A stretch of 64,000 nt of DNA from Bacillota bacterium (GCA_023415825.1 JAEZJF010000017.1:66585-130584), one strand, 5' to 3'. Positions 1 to 8,762 are shown, counted from the stretch's first letter. The notes: generated by a model not told the origin, from the sequence alone. Program-made: numbers and translations.

Positions 1-231
1 CCTGGCTCTTAGAATGACCATCTCTCCCATATGAACAGGCTGGTTAAATTCCACGCTGTCAATAACGGCCGTGGCCACAATGGATTGGGCGTGGCGGGAG
101 GCTGCCATAGCCCCTGCAATATCCACCAAGTGAAGGAGCCGTCCTCCTAAAAGGTTTCCCAGAAGATTTGTATCGTTAGGGAGCACCAGCTCCCGCATTT
201 CAACCATGGAATCTGAAATTTTCTTTTCCAT
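1..231 (-). CDS. acyl-CoA thioesterase, hotdog fold (3' end outside window)
   Basis: The reverse strand reads in frame from an ATG at 231 to the window edge, giving the first 77 residues. They hold the N-terminal hallmark of the YkhA/YciA-type acyl-CoA hydrolases: a PNDTN stretch, LGGRLLHLVD, and an AMAASRHA helix followed by SVEFNQPVHMG. These enzymes are cytosolic hotdog-fold proteins that hydrolyse acyl-CoA to free acid and CoA. The start is supported by an AAGGTGAT ribosome binding site 5 bases upstream. The rest lies outside the window, so substrate class cannot be judged. Confidence 0.85.
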   Translation of the reverse strand, partial: MEKKISDSMVEMRELVLPNDTNLLGNLLGGRLLHLVDIAGAMAASRHAQSIVATAVIDSVEFNQPVHMGEMVILRAR

Positions 232-271
232 CAATTATCACCTTAATACTTCATTTTATATTTATACGAGC

Positions 272-1495
272 CTATATTCCAAACCAAACCTCCACAACGC
301 CATAATCATCCACGCTGTACGAAGCACCCGATCCCAGAATCGTGGCCACTTTCCTAATGAGCTCCGGAACATTATAGCTTTCATCTGAATAATTGGCAAT
401 CTTGACCGTGACAGTGCTTTTCCCTTTTTGTGCGCCATCCAATAGAAAACGCGTGAATTCTTCGGCTGATGAAACCACAAGCCCATTATGGACAAAATAA
501 TTGTAATCTGTACTGTAGCAGCTTGGGTAGTTTTCAACCTCCCAGCTATGATCAGTACCAATCTCATCATCAGTCAGATTGAAATAGTTATACAGGAGGA
601 TCTGTTCGCCATCTTCCGTAATGGGGTCATCCCATGTTGCATCCACATGATAGTAAGCTCCATCTAATTTTACCAGATTCCATGCATGGGACTGTGCCTT
701 GGAACTGCCGGCAATGACAAGGGATTCTACACCTGCCTTATCCATTAAAAGCTTCATAGCCTTTGCATAGCCCTCACACACAGCAATTTCTTTAACTAAA
801 ACCCCATATACGCTATGGGATTCAGGCGGTATATTCTCGGCTTCATAGTTCTCTACATCATACCTGCAATGATTGACGATATAATCGTGGATGGCAAGCT
901 CCTTTTCAAAATCGGTCATGCCCGGCTTAATGATTTCCGAGATGATCTCTTCGGCTTTCCGGTTAAGCTCCTCGCCTGCCTTTTGGATAAACTCCTTCGG
1001 CTTACTGTATTTAAAGCTGAGTAGTCCGTCAGACCGATAGGTGCAGCTTGTGTAAAAAAGGATATTGGGGTCACCGACCACTATTTTTTCTATCATAGCC
1101 GATACCTGGCTAAACTCAATTCCCGGAGGTATCATGATCATGTTCTGACCGGCGAGAAGTGCGGTGTGTATGCGATCATAGGCTGATTTCTCTATCCGTT
1201 CTTCACCTTTGAGATCATTGGTTTCACTAAGGTTCCGTACTGCTCCCTGCTCATTTGTCCATTGACTTGAGACATTATTGATCCGATCATCAATGCGACT
1301 TATTAGCGCAAGCAGTTTACCTCTGTAAAAATACCCGCACGCAAGTACAAGTAAAAGGATGATGAGTTTTAATAACTTGCCCCTACCATGGACAACATGA
1401 ACCGGACAGCCGCATTGACCACAGCGCTGCCATCCTATGGGGATATAAGAGCCACATTTTTTGCACTTTTTCCAATCCTGTTCACTAAAGCTCAT
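272..1495 (-). CDS. membrane-anchored transglutaminase-like protein with N-terminal zinc ribbon
   Basis: A 407-residue protein. Residues 11-30 form a zinc ribbon (CKKC ... CGQC), residues about 42-56 a single membrane helix, and residues about 195-300 a transglutaminase-like domain with a plausible catalytic triad: Cys240 (AVCEGYA), His270 (SHAWN) and Asp285 (HVDATWDD). The C-terminal domain is unassigned. Such proteins are usually taken for extracytoplasmic cysteine peptidases or cross-linking enzymes; the substrate is unknown. An ATG 24 bases further upstream (1519) is also possible; 1495 is preferred because the zinc ribbon follows directly and an AGGAAA motif sits 5 bases before it. It lies 40 bases downstream of the thioesterase start, both on the minus strand. 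Confidence 0.8.
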   Translation of the reverse strand: MSFSEQDWKKCKKCGSYIPIGWQRCGQCGCPVHVVHGRGKLLKLIILLLVLACGYFYRGKLLALISRIDDRINNVSSQWTNEQGAVRNLSETNDLKGEERIEKSAYDRIHTALLAGQNMIMIPPGIEFSQVSAMIEKIVVGDPNILFYTSCTYRSDGLLSFKYSKPKEFIQKAGEELNRKAEEIISEIIKPGMTDFEKELAIHDYIVNHCRYDVENYEAENIPPESHSVYGVLVKEIAVCEGYAKAMKLLMDKAGVESLVIAGSSKAQSHAWNLVKLDGAYYHVDATWDDPITEDGEQILLYNYFNLTDDEIGTDHSWEVENYPSCYSTDYNYFVHNGLVVSSAEEFTRFLLDGAQKGKSTVTVKIANYSDESYNVPELIRKVATILGSGASYSVDDYGVVEVWFGI

Positions 1496-1655
1496 GGTAT
1501 TTTCCTGTTCTAAGAGCATTCCAGCCTGTTTTCTTCTATTTTATCCTATAATACAGAAAAAGGGTAGTGATATAAGCCAGTCTAAAGGGTTATAATGTGA
1601 CTATCAAAATATGTTACAATATGTCGATAGCACACTTGTATTGGAGGATGTTCAC

Positions 1656-2351
1656 TTGAATCAAAAGATAAAAGCCTTAAGGGCGGCATTTCCTCAAACA
1701 ATCCCTGTGATGACAGGATATCTTTTTCTGGGAATTGCCTTCGGCATTCTATTGGACAGCAAAGGCTATCACTTTGGATGGTCCGTTTTAATGAGCATTT
1801 TTGTTTATGCAGGATCCATGCAGTTTGTGGCCGTTAATTTATTGACCGTGGCATTCAACCCGTTAAATGCCTTCTTAATAACACTTATGGTTAATGCACG
1901 ACATTTATTCTACGGGTTGTCCATGCTAGGCAAATTCAAGGGGACGGGCAATAAAAAACCCTACCTTATTTTCGCCCTCACCGATGAAACCTACTCTATT
2001 CTATGCTCCGCTGAGCCTCCAAAGGATGTTGAAAGGGGATGGTTCATGTTTTTTACAGCCCTTCTCAACCAAATCTATTGGGTAACAGCCTCGGCCATCG
2101 GTGCTCTATTAGGTTCAATGTTCACGTTCAATACCAAAGGTATTGATTTTGTCATGACGGCCTTGTTTGTGGTCATCTTCATCAACCAATGGAAATCACA
2201 AAAGAATCATACCCCCGCAATAATCGGCCTGGGGGTATCCGCTCTTTGCCTGCTGGTTTTGGGCTCAAACAATTTCATTATTCCTGCCATGATCTTAATC
2301 ACTATGGCCTTGATCCTGTTTAAAAAGCCCTTGGAAAAGGAGGCAGAATAA
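1656..2351 (+). CDS. azlC: branched-chain amino-acid exporter, large subunit AzlC
   Basis: A 231-residue polytopic membrane protein with the AzlC family core: IPVMTGYLFLGIAFG near the N terminus, MQFVAVNLL, and the NARHLFYGLSM motif. AzlC with AzlD exports branched-chain amino acids and their analogues (azaleucine resistance in Bacillus). I place the start at the TTG at 1656 because a GGAGG lies 8 bases before it; an in-frame ATG at 1611 has no comparable site. The stop overlaps the azlD start by one base, so the two are translationally coupled. Confidence 0.9.
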   Translation: MNQKIKALRAAFPQTIPVMTGYLFLGIAFGILLDSKGYHFGWSVLMSIFVYAGSMQFVAVNLLTVAFNPLNAFLITLMVNARHLFYGLSMLGKFKGTGNKKPYLIFALTDETYSILCSAEPPKDVERGWFMFFTALLNQIYWVTASAIGALLGSMFTFNTKGIDFVMTALFVVIFINQWKSQKNHTPAIIGLGVSALCLLVLGSNNFIIPAMILITMALILFKKPLEKEAE

Positions 2352-2686
2352 TGATTCTTTCATCCGAGCAATCTCTTGTCATTGTCGCCGTCATAGCATT
2401 GGGAACCCTTTTAACAAGGGCATTACCCTTTATTCTTTTCCCTGATAAAAAGGAAACACCTAAAACCATTCTTTTTCTGGGAAAAGTGCTGCCTTATTCA
2501 ATAATGGGTTTACTTATCATCTACTGCTTAAAAAATGTTTCTCTACTTAACAGCCCCCATGGCATACCGGAAGCGATTGCTATCCTGTGTGTGGTTCTTC
2601 TTCACCTGTGGAAAAACAATACTCTTTTGAGTATAGGCGCGGGAACAATCGTATATATGGTGCTTGTTCAGCTTGTGTTCAAGTGA
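2351..2686 (+). CDS. azlD: branched-chain amino-acid exporter, small subunit AzlD
   Basis: A 111-residue protein with four predicted membrane helices and the AzlD signature LLTRALPFILFP near the N terminus. It starts within the azlC stop codon (TAATG) and is the usual small partner of AzlC in the two-component amino-acid exporter. Length matches the family (about 100-110 residues). Confidence 0.9.
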   Translation: MILSSEQSLVIVAVIALGTLLTRALPFILFPDKKETPKTILFLGKVLPYSIMGLLIIYCLKNVSLLNSPHGIPEAIAILCVVLLHLWKNNTLLSIGAGTIVYMVLVQLVFK

Positions 2687-2847
2687 CGTGGCGTATTAAC
2701 TCAATCAGATCAAAGTTTGCAGTTTAAAGCTTTATTACCTGTATTTGGATACTCTTAAATTCACGTGAAATTCACACTATGTCCATATTTTTGTTGTATG
2801 ATAGAATAGTCGAGTACACCATATTAGAAAGGATACGGGAGCGAATA

Positions 2848-3735
2848 ATGAAAAATTTTCTAAAAAACAATCTGACTTATATTCTGTTTGTGGTCATCAT
2901 CATTAATATTGCGGTTATACTAATTATGTCCTTTGGCCCGAAGGATACCGTCGCCAAGATCAACGGCGAGAAAATAACCAAAGATGAGCTCTATCAGGCG
3001 ATGGTTAAAAATTACGGTGCTGAGACGCTTGATTCCATGATTTCAGAAAGAATCGTTGAAATGGAAGCAGCTAAGCAAAAGATAACCATTACTGACCAGG
3101 AAATTCAAGAAGAGCTTAATCCGCTCATTGAATCTACAGGCGGGCAAGAAGCCTTTGAACAGCAGTTGGCACTAAGTGGTGTCAGTCTTGATGATTTGAA
3201 GAAAGATATTGTATCCTATCTTAAGACCGTTAAACTGCTGGAACCACAGGTTAAAATTACCGATGAAGAGATCAGTGCCTACTTTGAAAAAAATAAAGAC
3301 AGCCTTGCTCAAGAGGAACAAGTAGAAGCCAGCCATATTTTAGTAGCAGATGAGGCAACAGCCAAAGATGTTAAGCAGCAATTGGAAAATGGCGGAGACT
3401 TTGCTGAATTAGCCGCAAAATATTCCACCGACACACAAAATAATCAAAAGGGTGGAGAATTAGGATCCTTTGCAAGAGGTGAAATGGTTGAAGCTTTTGA
3501 TGCGGCTGTTTTCTCAATGGAAGTAGGTCAAATCAGCGAACCTATTAAGACCGAATTTGGCTATCATATTGTCAAGGTAACAAATAAGCAGGAGGCCAAA
3601 GAGGCTAATCTTGAAGACAATAAAGCCGAAATCGAAGAAGCAATAAAAAATGGAAAAATCAACGAAGTATATACAACCTGGTTAACTGAAAAGAAGGCCG
3701 AATATTCTATAACCAACAACTTGGTGAAGAAATAA
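2848..3735 (+). CDS. PrsA/SurA-like peptidyl-prolyl cis-trans isomerase, membrane anchored
   Basis: A 295-residue extracytoplasmic foldase. Residues 7-28 form a membrane anchor without a lipobox cysteine. A SurA-N-like region follows (KINGEKITKDELYQAMV), then a parvulin domain (about residues 130-235) with EASHILV, FAELAAKYSTD and the FGYHIVKV end motif. It assists folding of exported proteins on the outside of the membrane. An earlier in-frame ATG at 2779 exists, but the ATG at 2848 has a GGGAG 6 bases upstream and begins directly before the anchor. It is followed by a strong terminator, so it is probably monocistronic. Confidence 0.88.
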   Translation: MKNFLKNNLTYILFVVIIINIAVILIMSFGPKDTVAKINGEKITKDELYQAMVKNYGAETLDSMISERIVEMEAAKQKITITDQEIQEELNPLIESTGGQEAFEQQLALSGVSLDDLKKDIVSYLKTVKLLEPQVKITDEEISAYFEKNKDSLAQEEQVEASHILVADEATAKDVKQQLENGGDFAELAAKYSTDTQNNQKGGELGSFARGEMVEAFDAAVFSMEVGQISEPIKTEFGYHIVKVTNKQEAKEANLEDNKAEIEEAIKNGKINEVYTTWLTEKKAEYSITNNLVKK

Positions 3736-3789
3736 CCAATACTAAGGCATTTTGTAACTTTGCTTTCTTCAAAACCCTACCTATTTTTT

Positions 3790-3829
3790 AAAGAAGGCTT
3801 GAAACCGAACGTTTCAAGCCTTCTTTTCA
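3790..3829 (+). terminator. intrinsic terminator after the foldase gene
   Basis: A 15-bp near-perfect inverted repeat (AAGAAGGCTTGAAAC and its complement) with a 5-base loop, ending in a T-rich tract, 55 bases after the stop codon of the PrsA-like gene. Confidence 0.8.
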
Positions 3830-3923
3830 ATAATCAGGTTGAAGCCTTCGGTGTGCTCATTGGGAACTTTCTTTTTAGCATGTAAATATAATGCTATTGA
3901 ATAAATAAAGCTTGGTTATTTAC

Positions 3924-4475
3924 ATGAGCATTAATAAGTCCGCACAAACCGTAAGCATTGGAGGTATCCTCACTGCTCTTGCCATTTTGTTTCAGTCAGC
4001 CCCGATATTTTTGCCAGGTATGGGATTAATCCTTAGTCCATTGGCTACTCTTCCTGTTGCATTGGCGACCATACGCTCAAGTTATTTGGGAATTATGGTC
4101 TTTCTTTCTTCGGCTTTAGTTCTTATATTGGTAAACCCACAGGAAGCAGCCATTTTTATAATGACTACAGGATTATTGGGGCTTTCTTTAGGTATAAGCC
4201 TTAATAAAAGAATAGTTCCTTCAATAGCCGTCTGCACCATCGTTTTATTTATTGGCATCTATTTACTTAAAAACGCAGCTGGTCTAGCTGTATTTGGAAG
4301 CTTAACTTCAGATGCTCCGTTTCTGATTGAAGCGGCCCTATTTGCTTTATTCGCCCTGGTTTACTCAGTGATTTGGGTATTTCTCGTAAGATTTTTTGCT
4401 CATATTTTAAGAAATGTGTGCAGGCTTAATGAGGTATCTGCATCAGAGTATGAAAAAGAGGACCAGCAATTATAG
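3924..4475 (+). CDS. small polytopic membrane protein of unknown function
   Basis: A 183-residue protein that is almost all hydrophobic, with five or six predicted helices, resembling ECF-transporter S components or YybS-type proteins in general character only. I do not recognise the family with certainty. The ATG at 3924 is used; a TTG four codons upstream is possible and neither has a strong binding site. The last 76 bases overlap, tail to tail, the end of the prophage endolysin gene, which places the chromosome-prophage junction at or near this 3' end. The last residues may therefore not be original. Confidence 0.65.
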   Translation: MSINKSAQTVSIGGILTALAILFQSAPIFLPGMGLILSPLATLPVALATIRSSYLGIMVFLSSALVLILVNPQEAAIFIMTTGLLGLSLGISLNKRIVPSIAVCTIVLFIGIYLLKNAAGLAVFGSLTSDAPFLIEAALFALFALVYSVIWVFLVRFFAHILRNVCRLNEVSASEYEKEDQQL

Positions 4476-5203
4476 CTCTCGGCCCATTTCCTATAAAAGA
4501 CCTCTGCATAGGGGTGCTTATCAGTCAATTCCCATACTCCTTCAGGATGAGAAAAGCCGCAATGTTCCTGGATGATCCTCTTATACTCTTGTATAGGATC
4601 ATGAGTTTTAAAGATAATACCTGCATAATCGCACAGGGCCTTGACTACTACTTCTGCTGCCAATGTGATAAACTCAGGTGTATTACATTTTTTGAGCTCA
4701 TCTAAATTGGTGAAAAAGAAGTGCTCAATTAAGATGCACGGCATAACAGGCTTGCGAACGATATCAAAGTTGGTCCATTCTCCAGGTTTACATTGCCAAA
4801 TGCCAGTGCCCCATTGAGGGATGGGCAATAGAGCATTTGCATGCTTGGCCCAGAGCTCGGCAAGCTTTTTACCGTTGGCTGAGTTATGCCAATGGAACAC
4901 CCCCCAGCCAGATGCCTTCTTATTGTCGCTTGCGTTGGCGTGGTATGATATCAAGCAATCAATAGGCTTTTTGGCATGTTGGGCGTTTACCCAAGCCGTT
5001 CTACTTCCCAGCATAACGCAAGGTTTTCCCGGGTTTTGGGTAAACAACACCTCAAATCCTTGTTTTTCGGCCAGTTCTTTAGCTTTTATAGCAACTGCCG
5101 AATTAAAGTCATGCTCGGCAAAGCTTCCTCCTCCCGGAAGGCTGACTCCCTTTGCCGGAGGCCATGTATCAGAACCATGACCTATATCAAATACTACTCT
5201 CAT
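4400..5203 (-). CDS. prophage endolysin, N-acetylmuramoyl-L-alanine amidase (Amidase_3)
   Basis: A 267-residue protein with an Amidase_3 zinc amidase domain: DIGHGSD with the first metal His near residue 8, a metal Glu in SFAEHDFN, SYHAN with the third ligand, and a catalytic Glu in CILIEHFF. It cleaves the amide between muramic acid and the stem peptide in the cell wall at lysis. The gene overlaps holin by 4 bases. The C-terminal 22 or so residues after KWAESY are antisense to the neighbouring membrane-protein gene and look unlike endolysin sequence, so the original stop was probably lost at the integration or deletion junction. Confidence 0.88.
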   Translation of the reverse strand: MRVVFDIGHGSDTWPPAKGVSLPGGGSFAEHDFNSAVAIKAKELAEKQGFEVLFTQNPGKPCVMLGSRTAWVNAQHAKKPIDCLISYHANASDNKKASGWGVFHWHNSANGKKLAELWAKHANALLPIPQWGTGIWQCKPGEWTNFDIVRKPVMPCILIEHFFFTNLDELKKCNTPEFITLAAEVVVKALCDYAGIIFKTHDPIQEYKRIIQEHCGFSHPEGVWELTDKHPYAEVFYRKWAESYNCWSSFSYSDADTSLSLHTFLKI

Positions 5204-5643
5204 AGCTTGTCTCCCGCCGATTTCTTTTGCAGGACATCAATGGCCTTTTGGATTACACTCGGAACAGGCATCCCCATCAATCCTGCATTTTCGGTGATGC
5301 TAATGGCCTCATTAATGACATAGGCGATTACTACTCCATCCCGAATAAATGCGGACCCCATGGCTAGGTCAAGCTGCACAGCTATCAGCACTATCAGGAG
5401 GGTCATTCCTTTTCGGCACAGGCCCTTCCATCCAGCACGAGATTCCAGTGCTCCATTCTCGGATTTCTTACTTTTTTTGAACACCCCAGCCACAAGCAGC
5501 CCCGTAACATAGTCAATAGCCATAAAAATAACCAATGTAGTCAAGGCAGAATCCCACCCTCCGAAAAGCGACGATATGATGCCGCCTATGGCACCGATAG
5601 TGGTTAATATAGTAGCTTTAAATGCAGGTATACTAGTCTCCAT
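5200..5643 (-). CDS. phage holin
   Basis: A 147-residue membrane protein with helices near residues 10-30, 33-52, 80-97 and 103-120, and the DYVTGLL motif typical of the phage holin family also called toxin secretion/phage lysis holins (TcdE/UtxA-like). It would form the membrane lesion that lets endolysin reach the wall. The gene is directly coupled to the endolysin (ATGA overlap). No truncation is visible. Confidence 0.88.
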   Translation of the reverse strand: METSIPAFKATILTTIGAIGGIISSLFGGWDSALTTLVIFMAIDYVTGLLVAGVFKKSKKSENGALESRAGWKGLCRKGMTLLIVLIAVQLDLAMGSAFIRDGVVIAYVINEAISITENAGLMGMPVPSVIQKAIDVLQKKSAGDKL

Positions 5644-5674
5644 TTTTCTTTCCGTCCTTTCTCTTATTTTTAAA

Positions 5675-5706
5675 CAAAAAAAGAGGGCGGGTTTTCCCCG
5701 TCCTCT
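5675..5706 (-). terminator. intrinsic terminator between tail-fibre genes and lysis genes
   Basis: On the minus strand a GC-rich 9-bp stem (GAGGACGGG paired with CCCGCCCTC, one G-U pair) is followed by seven T residues. It sits 29 bases after the 46-residue gene and 32 bases before holin. It should separate or attenuate the lysis cassette from the tail operon. Confidence 0.75.
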
Positions 5707-5734
5707 GTGTTTCGGATAAGTATCCTTATGCGTC

Positions 5735-5875
5735 CTAAATTGCCGCTAAAATCTCGGCCTTTTCAGATTCAATGAGCTTGGTGTACTCTTGAATGATGTC
5801 CTCTGCTGTGCGTCCTTCTTGTGTCATTCTTTCCTTAATGGCGTTTACAAAGATATTCTTCTTCCAATCTGGCAT
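5735..5875 (-). CDS. small phage protein (46 residues) between tail fibre and holin
   Basis: An open frame of 46 codons beginning MPDWKKNIFV and ending in SEKAEILAAI. It has GGAGG 9 bases before its ATG, which overlaps the stop of the upstream gene (TAATG). Position and size match the small XkdX-like proteins that close PBSX-type tail operons, though the sequence does not show the XkdX motif clearly. Function unknown. Confidence 0.65.
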   Translation of the reverse strand: MPDWKKNIFVNAIKERMTQEGRTAEDIIQEYTKLIESEKAEILAAI

Positions 5876-6135
5876 TATACAGCACCTCCCATTATGGCAG
5901 CCATTGCAATATTCAAGTCGTTTACTCGTTCTTGTAATGTCTGTACTTCTGATTTTGGTATGTCTACGAAAACAGGTACGGGAGTTTCGCCTATGGTGTC
6001 AAAGTTAGTTACCTGTTTTCCTTCTGGGACTTCCACCCACATCTTATTACGGGTTAGCCCTTCTGGCTCTCTTACATTTCCCGACATGCTGGTATAGATA
6101 AATCCAGTAGCATCAAAAATAAACAATATCTTCAT
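5875..6135 (-). CDS. prophage protein of unknown function (tail-fibre accessory position)
   Basis: An 86-residue protein with a C-terminal heptad-like stretch (KSEVQTLQERVNDLNIAM) that could form a coiled coil. It lies between the fibre genes and the lysis cassette, where host-range accessory or chaperone proteins are usual. Its stop overlaps the next start by one base. I do not recognise a family. Confidence 0.7.
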   Translation of the reverse strand: MKILFIFDATGFIYTSMSGNVREPEGLTRNKMWVEVPEGKQVTNFDTIGETPVPVFVDIPKSEVQTLQERVNDLNIAMAAIMGGAV

Positions 6136-6153
6136 TTAAAACCTCCGTTTCGC

Positions 6154-6786
6154 TTATTCATACGCAACCCATGTATAATTTACATTACTGAGTTGTACGG
6201 GCAATTTGAATCCATTACTTGTCATAAGCAAATTTTCGTTAAATGGGAAGTCAATGACTTGGGCAGTACCTCCCCCGCCGCCATGAAACAATCCCAATCG
6301 TCTAATATAGCGTTCATGGCCTGACCCGGGCGCATGGTAAGTGGATGGTATGATATTCGTGTCTGCTATCGTGACGCTAACCGACTCGCCACTTCCATAA
6401 AAATTAATATTTTGTAAATGCACATATGAGGGCTTAAAAGGTAGTCCGCTGACTTCTACAAAATAATTATCCCCATCATATTTATCCTTTACTGTAGTTG
6501 TTGAACTTAGAGTTATTCCGCTTGCTTTCCGTTTTTCATTCGTCAATGGCACAAGCGTTCCTATTACATTGCATATATTAGTGCCTTGCCTAATATTTGA
6601 CGGTATCAAAGCAGGTATAGACGATGGGGCAACCTTCGCAACCAATGCCGCCATTGTTTCAGCTTCTGATGCGCTAATACCCAAAGCGGTTAATCTGGAT
6701 ATCAATTCTGATTTTTGATTCTGACCGCTGTACCCCTGCAAAGCTGCTATTATTTGATCTATTGTTGCTGTACCTGATAATGCCAT
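6154..6786 (-). CDS. tail-fibre tip-like protein
   Basis: A 210-residue protein whose second half is built like the C terminus of the next gene upstream: both have a VPLTNEK stretch, an LPF-PS motif about 35-50 residues later, and end in a SNGF or TNGF segment followed by an aromatic-rich finish (YTWVAYE here). It is probably a second receptor-binding or fibre-tip protein that arose by duplication. A GGAGGAC lies 7 bases before the start. Glycine-rich GGGGG near residue 165 fits a fibre tip. Confidence 0.7.
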   Translation of the reverse strand: MALSGTATIDQIIAALQGYSGQNQKSELISRLTALGISASEAETMAALVAKVAPSSIPALIPSNIRQGTNICNVIGTLVPLTNEKRKASGITLSSTTTVKDKYDGDNYFVEVSGLPFKPSYVHLQNINFYGSGESVSVTIADTNIIPSTYHAPGSGHERYIRRLGLFHGGGGGTAQVIDFPFNENLLMTSNGFKLPVQLSNVNYTWVAYE

Positions 6787-6801
6787 ATCTAGTCCTCCTA
6801 C

Positions 6802-6897
6802 TCAACCATTCTGGTTTTCTAATAGTCCACCGATATTAGTAAAACCTACGATATCAAAAATAATAAAAGTATCCATGAAATGTTGTTCTCCATCCAT
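6802..6897 (-). CDS. 31-residue ORF coupled to the tail fibre gene
   Basis: A 31-codon frame begins in the tail-fibre stop codon (TAATG) and ends just before the ribosome binding site of the next fibre gene. Its sequence starts MDGEQHFMDTF and contains IIFDIVGFTN. The tight coupling resembles the rest of the operon, but the size is small and no homologue comes to mind. It could instead be the remnant of a longer fibre-associated protein. Confidence 0.35.
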   Translation of the reverse strand: MDGEQHFMDTFIIFDIVGFTNIGGLLENQNG

Positions 6898-8225
6898 TAT
6901 TGATAAGCCCTAAAGTAATAATCGCCCGACGTAGGAGCACCACCCGCGAGGGTAAGGAAAAAACCATTAGTTTGAATACGGTAATAATTTTCGTCTTCTA
7001 ATGCTTGGTCAAAACTACCCGCAGTAGCACTATGCACCAACCGAACTATTTTGAATCGTGAAGCGTTACTACCATTTATATAAAAGAATGGATTAGATGA
7101 AAATAAATCATTCTCTATAATGAATGATCCTTCACCACTATAATACCGACAAGCAACCACGATCATACTAGGAGTGAAAGGCAAATTAGTGATATCTATT
7201 GTTCGGCTTGTTATTGACCCACTACTCTCTACCCACTTCTTTTCATTCGTCAGCGGTACTATCTGCGCAATCTTATTAATCAAAGCCCCATGACTATCAG
7301 CAGAAGAAGCGGCTACCCCTTTAGCCGTTATAGCCGCCGCATAATTGGTACGTGTTGTAAGGTCGTTTTGTTCTGCGGCATTGGCTATTAACACAAGAGC
7401 CGCTTTTTGTGCATCTGTAACTACATCATTGGCTGTTCCTTCAATCAATCCGTCATCTGTACCAATTGTGTAGCCTTTCTTTACCAAATCTCGGGTAGCA
7501 GTTCCATACTCACCCCCTTCACCCTGCAAGATAAAATTTCCTGATGTGGAGTTGTAGGCAAAGCTATATGTACCGTTTAGCATCAGCTTGCCCGATGTTA
7601 GCACCGCACCCTTACCATTTACAAGAGCCTTTGCACTTAGGCCATTTACATTAATTGTACTTGCCCCTGTGTTGGCGGCATGAATTTTAACCTTGATGCC
7701 CATACCGTCTACATAAGCGGCAGGGGCCGGGTTAAGGGTAAGCGTATATGTATTCGCACTACCAGCAGTTACACCGTACCCTGGTTGCCGCACATAATCT
7801 GCCGTATGCGTACTTAATGTATTTTGTATAGCAGATACATCTGTATCCAAGGCATACTGTGAATGTGGATCAGTAGTATTGATATGGGCAGTCATTGCGG
7901 TATTAACTTTTGCCTGAGCCCCTGCAGGAGTTTCATGGCCGGTGTGAGGGGCTGCTGCATCCATGTGAGATTTAGCAACTTCCAACGTTGTTGCCGGAGC
8001 ATCATACCAGTTTGCTTTTCCTGTTATAGCCTTAATACGGTTAGCAATCCAACTTACCCAAAGATGAAGCTTGCTGGGCCCGTTGCCTGAAGGGGTTTGC
8101 TCGGGATCGGCAGTTGGAGTAAGAGCAGCATCAACTAAATCCATATTCCCATTTTGGTCATCGATATTATAGTAATCATCTTGTCCTGGCTTTTTGAAAT
8201 TATGATTTGGTGTATACGTAGCCAT
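6897..8225 (-). CDS. phage tail fibre protein
   Basis: A 442-residue fibre. The N-terminal 60 residues (NHNFKKPGQDDYYNIDDQNGN) are a baseplate-attachment module common in Clostridia prophages. The middle has a DPHSQYALDTDVSAIQ motif typical of fibre shafts and a collar-like AAYVDGMGIKVKIHAANTG segment. The C terminus is the presumed receptor-binding tip. It overlaps the YmfQ-like gene by one base. In a tailocin this protein would set the target range. Confidence 0.85.
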   Translation of the reverse strand: MATYTPNHNFKKPGQDDYYNIDDQNGNMDLVDAALTPTADPEQTPSGNGPSKLHLWVSWIANRIKAITGKANWYDAPATTLEVAKSHMDAAAPHTGHETPAGAQAKVNTAMTAHINTTDPHSQYALDTDVSAIQNTLSTHTADYVRQPGYGVTAGSANTYTLTLNPAPAAYVDGMGIKVKIHAANTGASTINVNGLSAKALVNGKGAVLTSGKLMLNGTYSFAYNSTSGNFILQGEGGEYGTATRDLVKKGYTIGTDDGLIEGTANDVVTDAQKAALVLIANAAEQNDLTTRTNYAAAITAKGVAASSADSHGALINKIAQIVPLTNEKKWVESSGSITSRTIDITNLPFTPSMIVVACRYYSGEGSFIIENDLFSSNPFFYINGSNASRFKIVRLVHSATAGSFDQALEDENYYRIQTNGFFLTLAGGAPTSGDYYFRAYQ

Positions 8226-8761
8226 TAACTAATCGCCTCATTTCTTATTTGATCATGTGTATATACAGACAGTTGACTATAAGTTAATTTATTCAGATCA
8301 CTATTGATGTTATAGATATACTCAAAGGTATAACTTAAATGAGCCGGCTTGATTTCCTCAATCGTAAGCGTCAAGTCAGCCATATTTGACGGAACACCTA
8401 CAGTACCAATAAACTTAATTTTAAAGCTACAGTTAGTAGGATCCTCAAATACTTCGACTTCACCGTTAGAATACGATCGGGCTACATCAACAATCATCTG
8501 TTTAGTTACAGTGCCGACGCCCCTTAATTTGGCTCTAATTCGCTCCCGTCTGAATTCATATGACTTCGATACATCTATTTGCAATCCGTATAACTTCTCA
8601 TACCTGGATAAAATGGTGGAGGCAGTGTTTACAAAGCATTGGTTTATAGTTTCATTAAAGCTATTGGCCAAAGAGTTAATTTCTCCAGTAAGAATATCTT
8701 GTAGTTCTTCCATTGTGGCATTTCCGGTATAATAACTTGGGAGCAAATCCATAAGCTTCAT
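8225..8761 (-). CDS. baseplate/tail protein, YmfQ (XkdU-like, DUF2313)
   Basis: A 178-residue protein beginning LMDLLPSYY and carrying the family pattern of LYGLQIDVSKSYEFRRERI followed by RGVGTVTKQMI. This family sits between gpJ-like baseplate protein and the tail fibre in contractile phages, corresponding to the Mu gp48/P2 gpI position. It connects fibres to the baseplate. One base separates it from the XkdT-like gene. Confidence 0.85.
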   Translation of the reverse strand: MKLMDLLPSYYTGNATMEELQDILTGEINSLANSFNETINQCFVNTASTILSRYEKLYGLQIDVSKSYEFRRERIRAKLRGVGTVTKQMIVDVARSYSNGEVEVFEDPTNCSFKIKFIGTVGVPSNMADLTLTIEEIKPAHLSYTFEYIYNINSDLNKLTYSQLSVYTHDQIRNEAIS

Positions 8762-8762
8762 C

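Noticed and set aside
4400..4500. Left attachment site for the tRNA-Lys repeat at the prophage edge
   Set aside because: The 20-bp core or any part longer than a few bases is absent from this region.
6154..8225. Diversity-generating retroelement acting on the tail-fibre tips
   Set aside because: No reverse transcriptase, no template repeat and no adenine-biased variable repeat is visible in the window.
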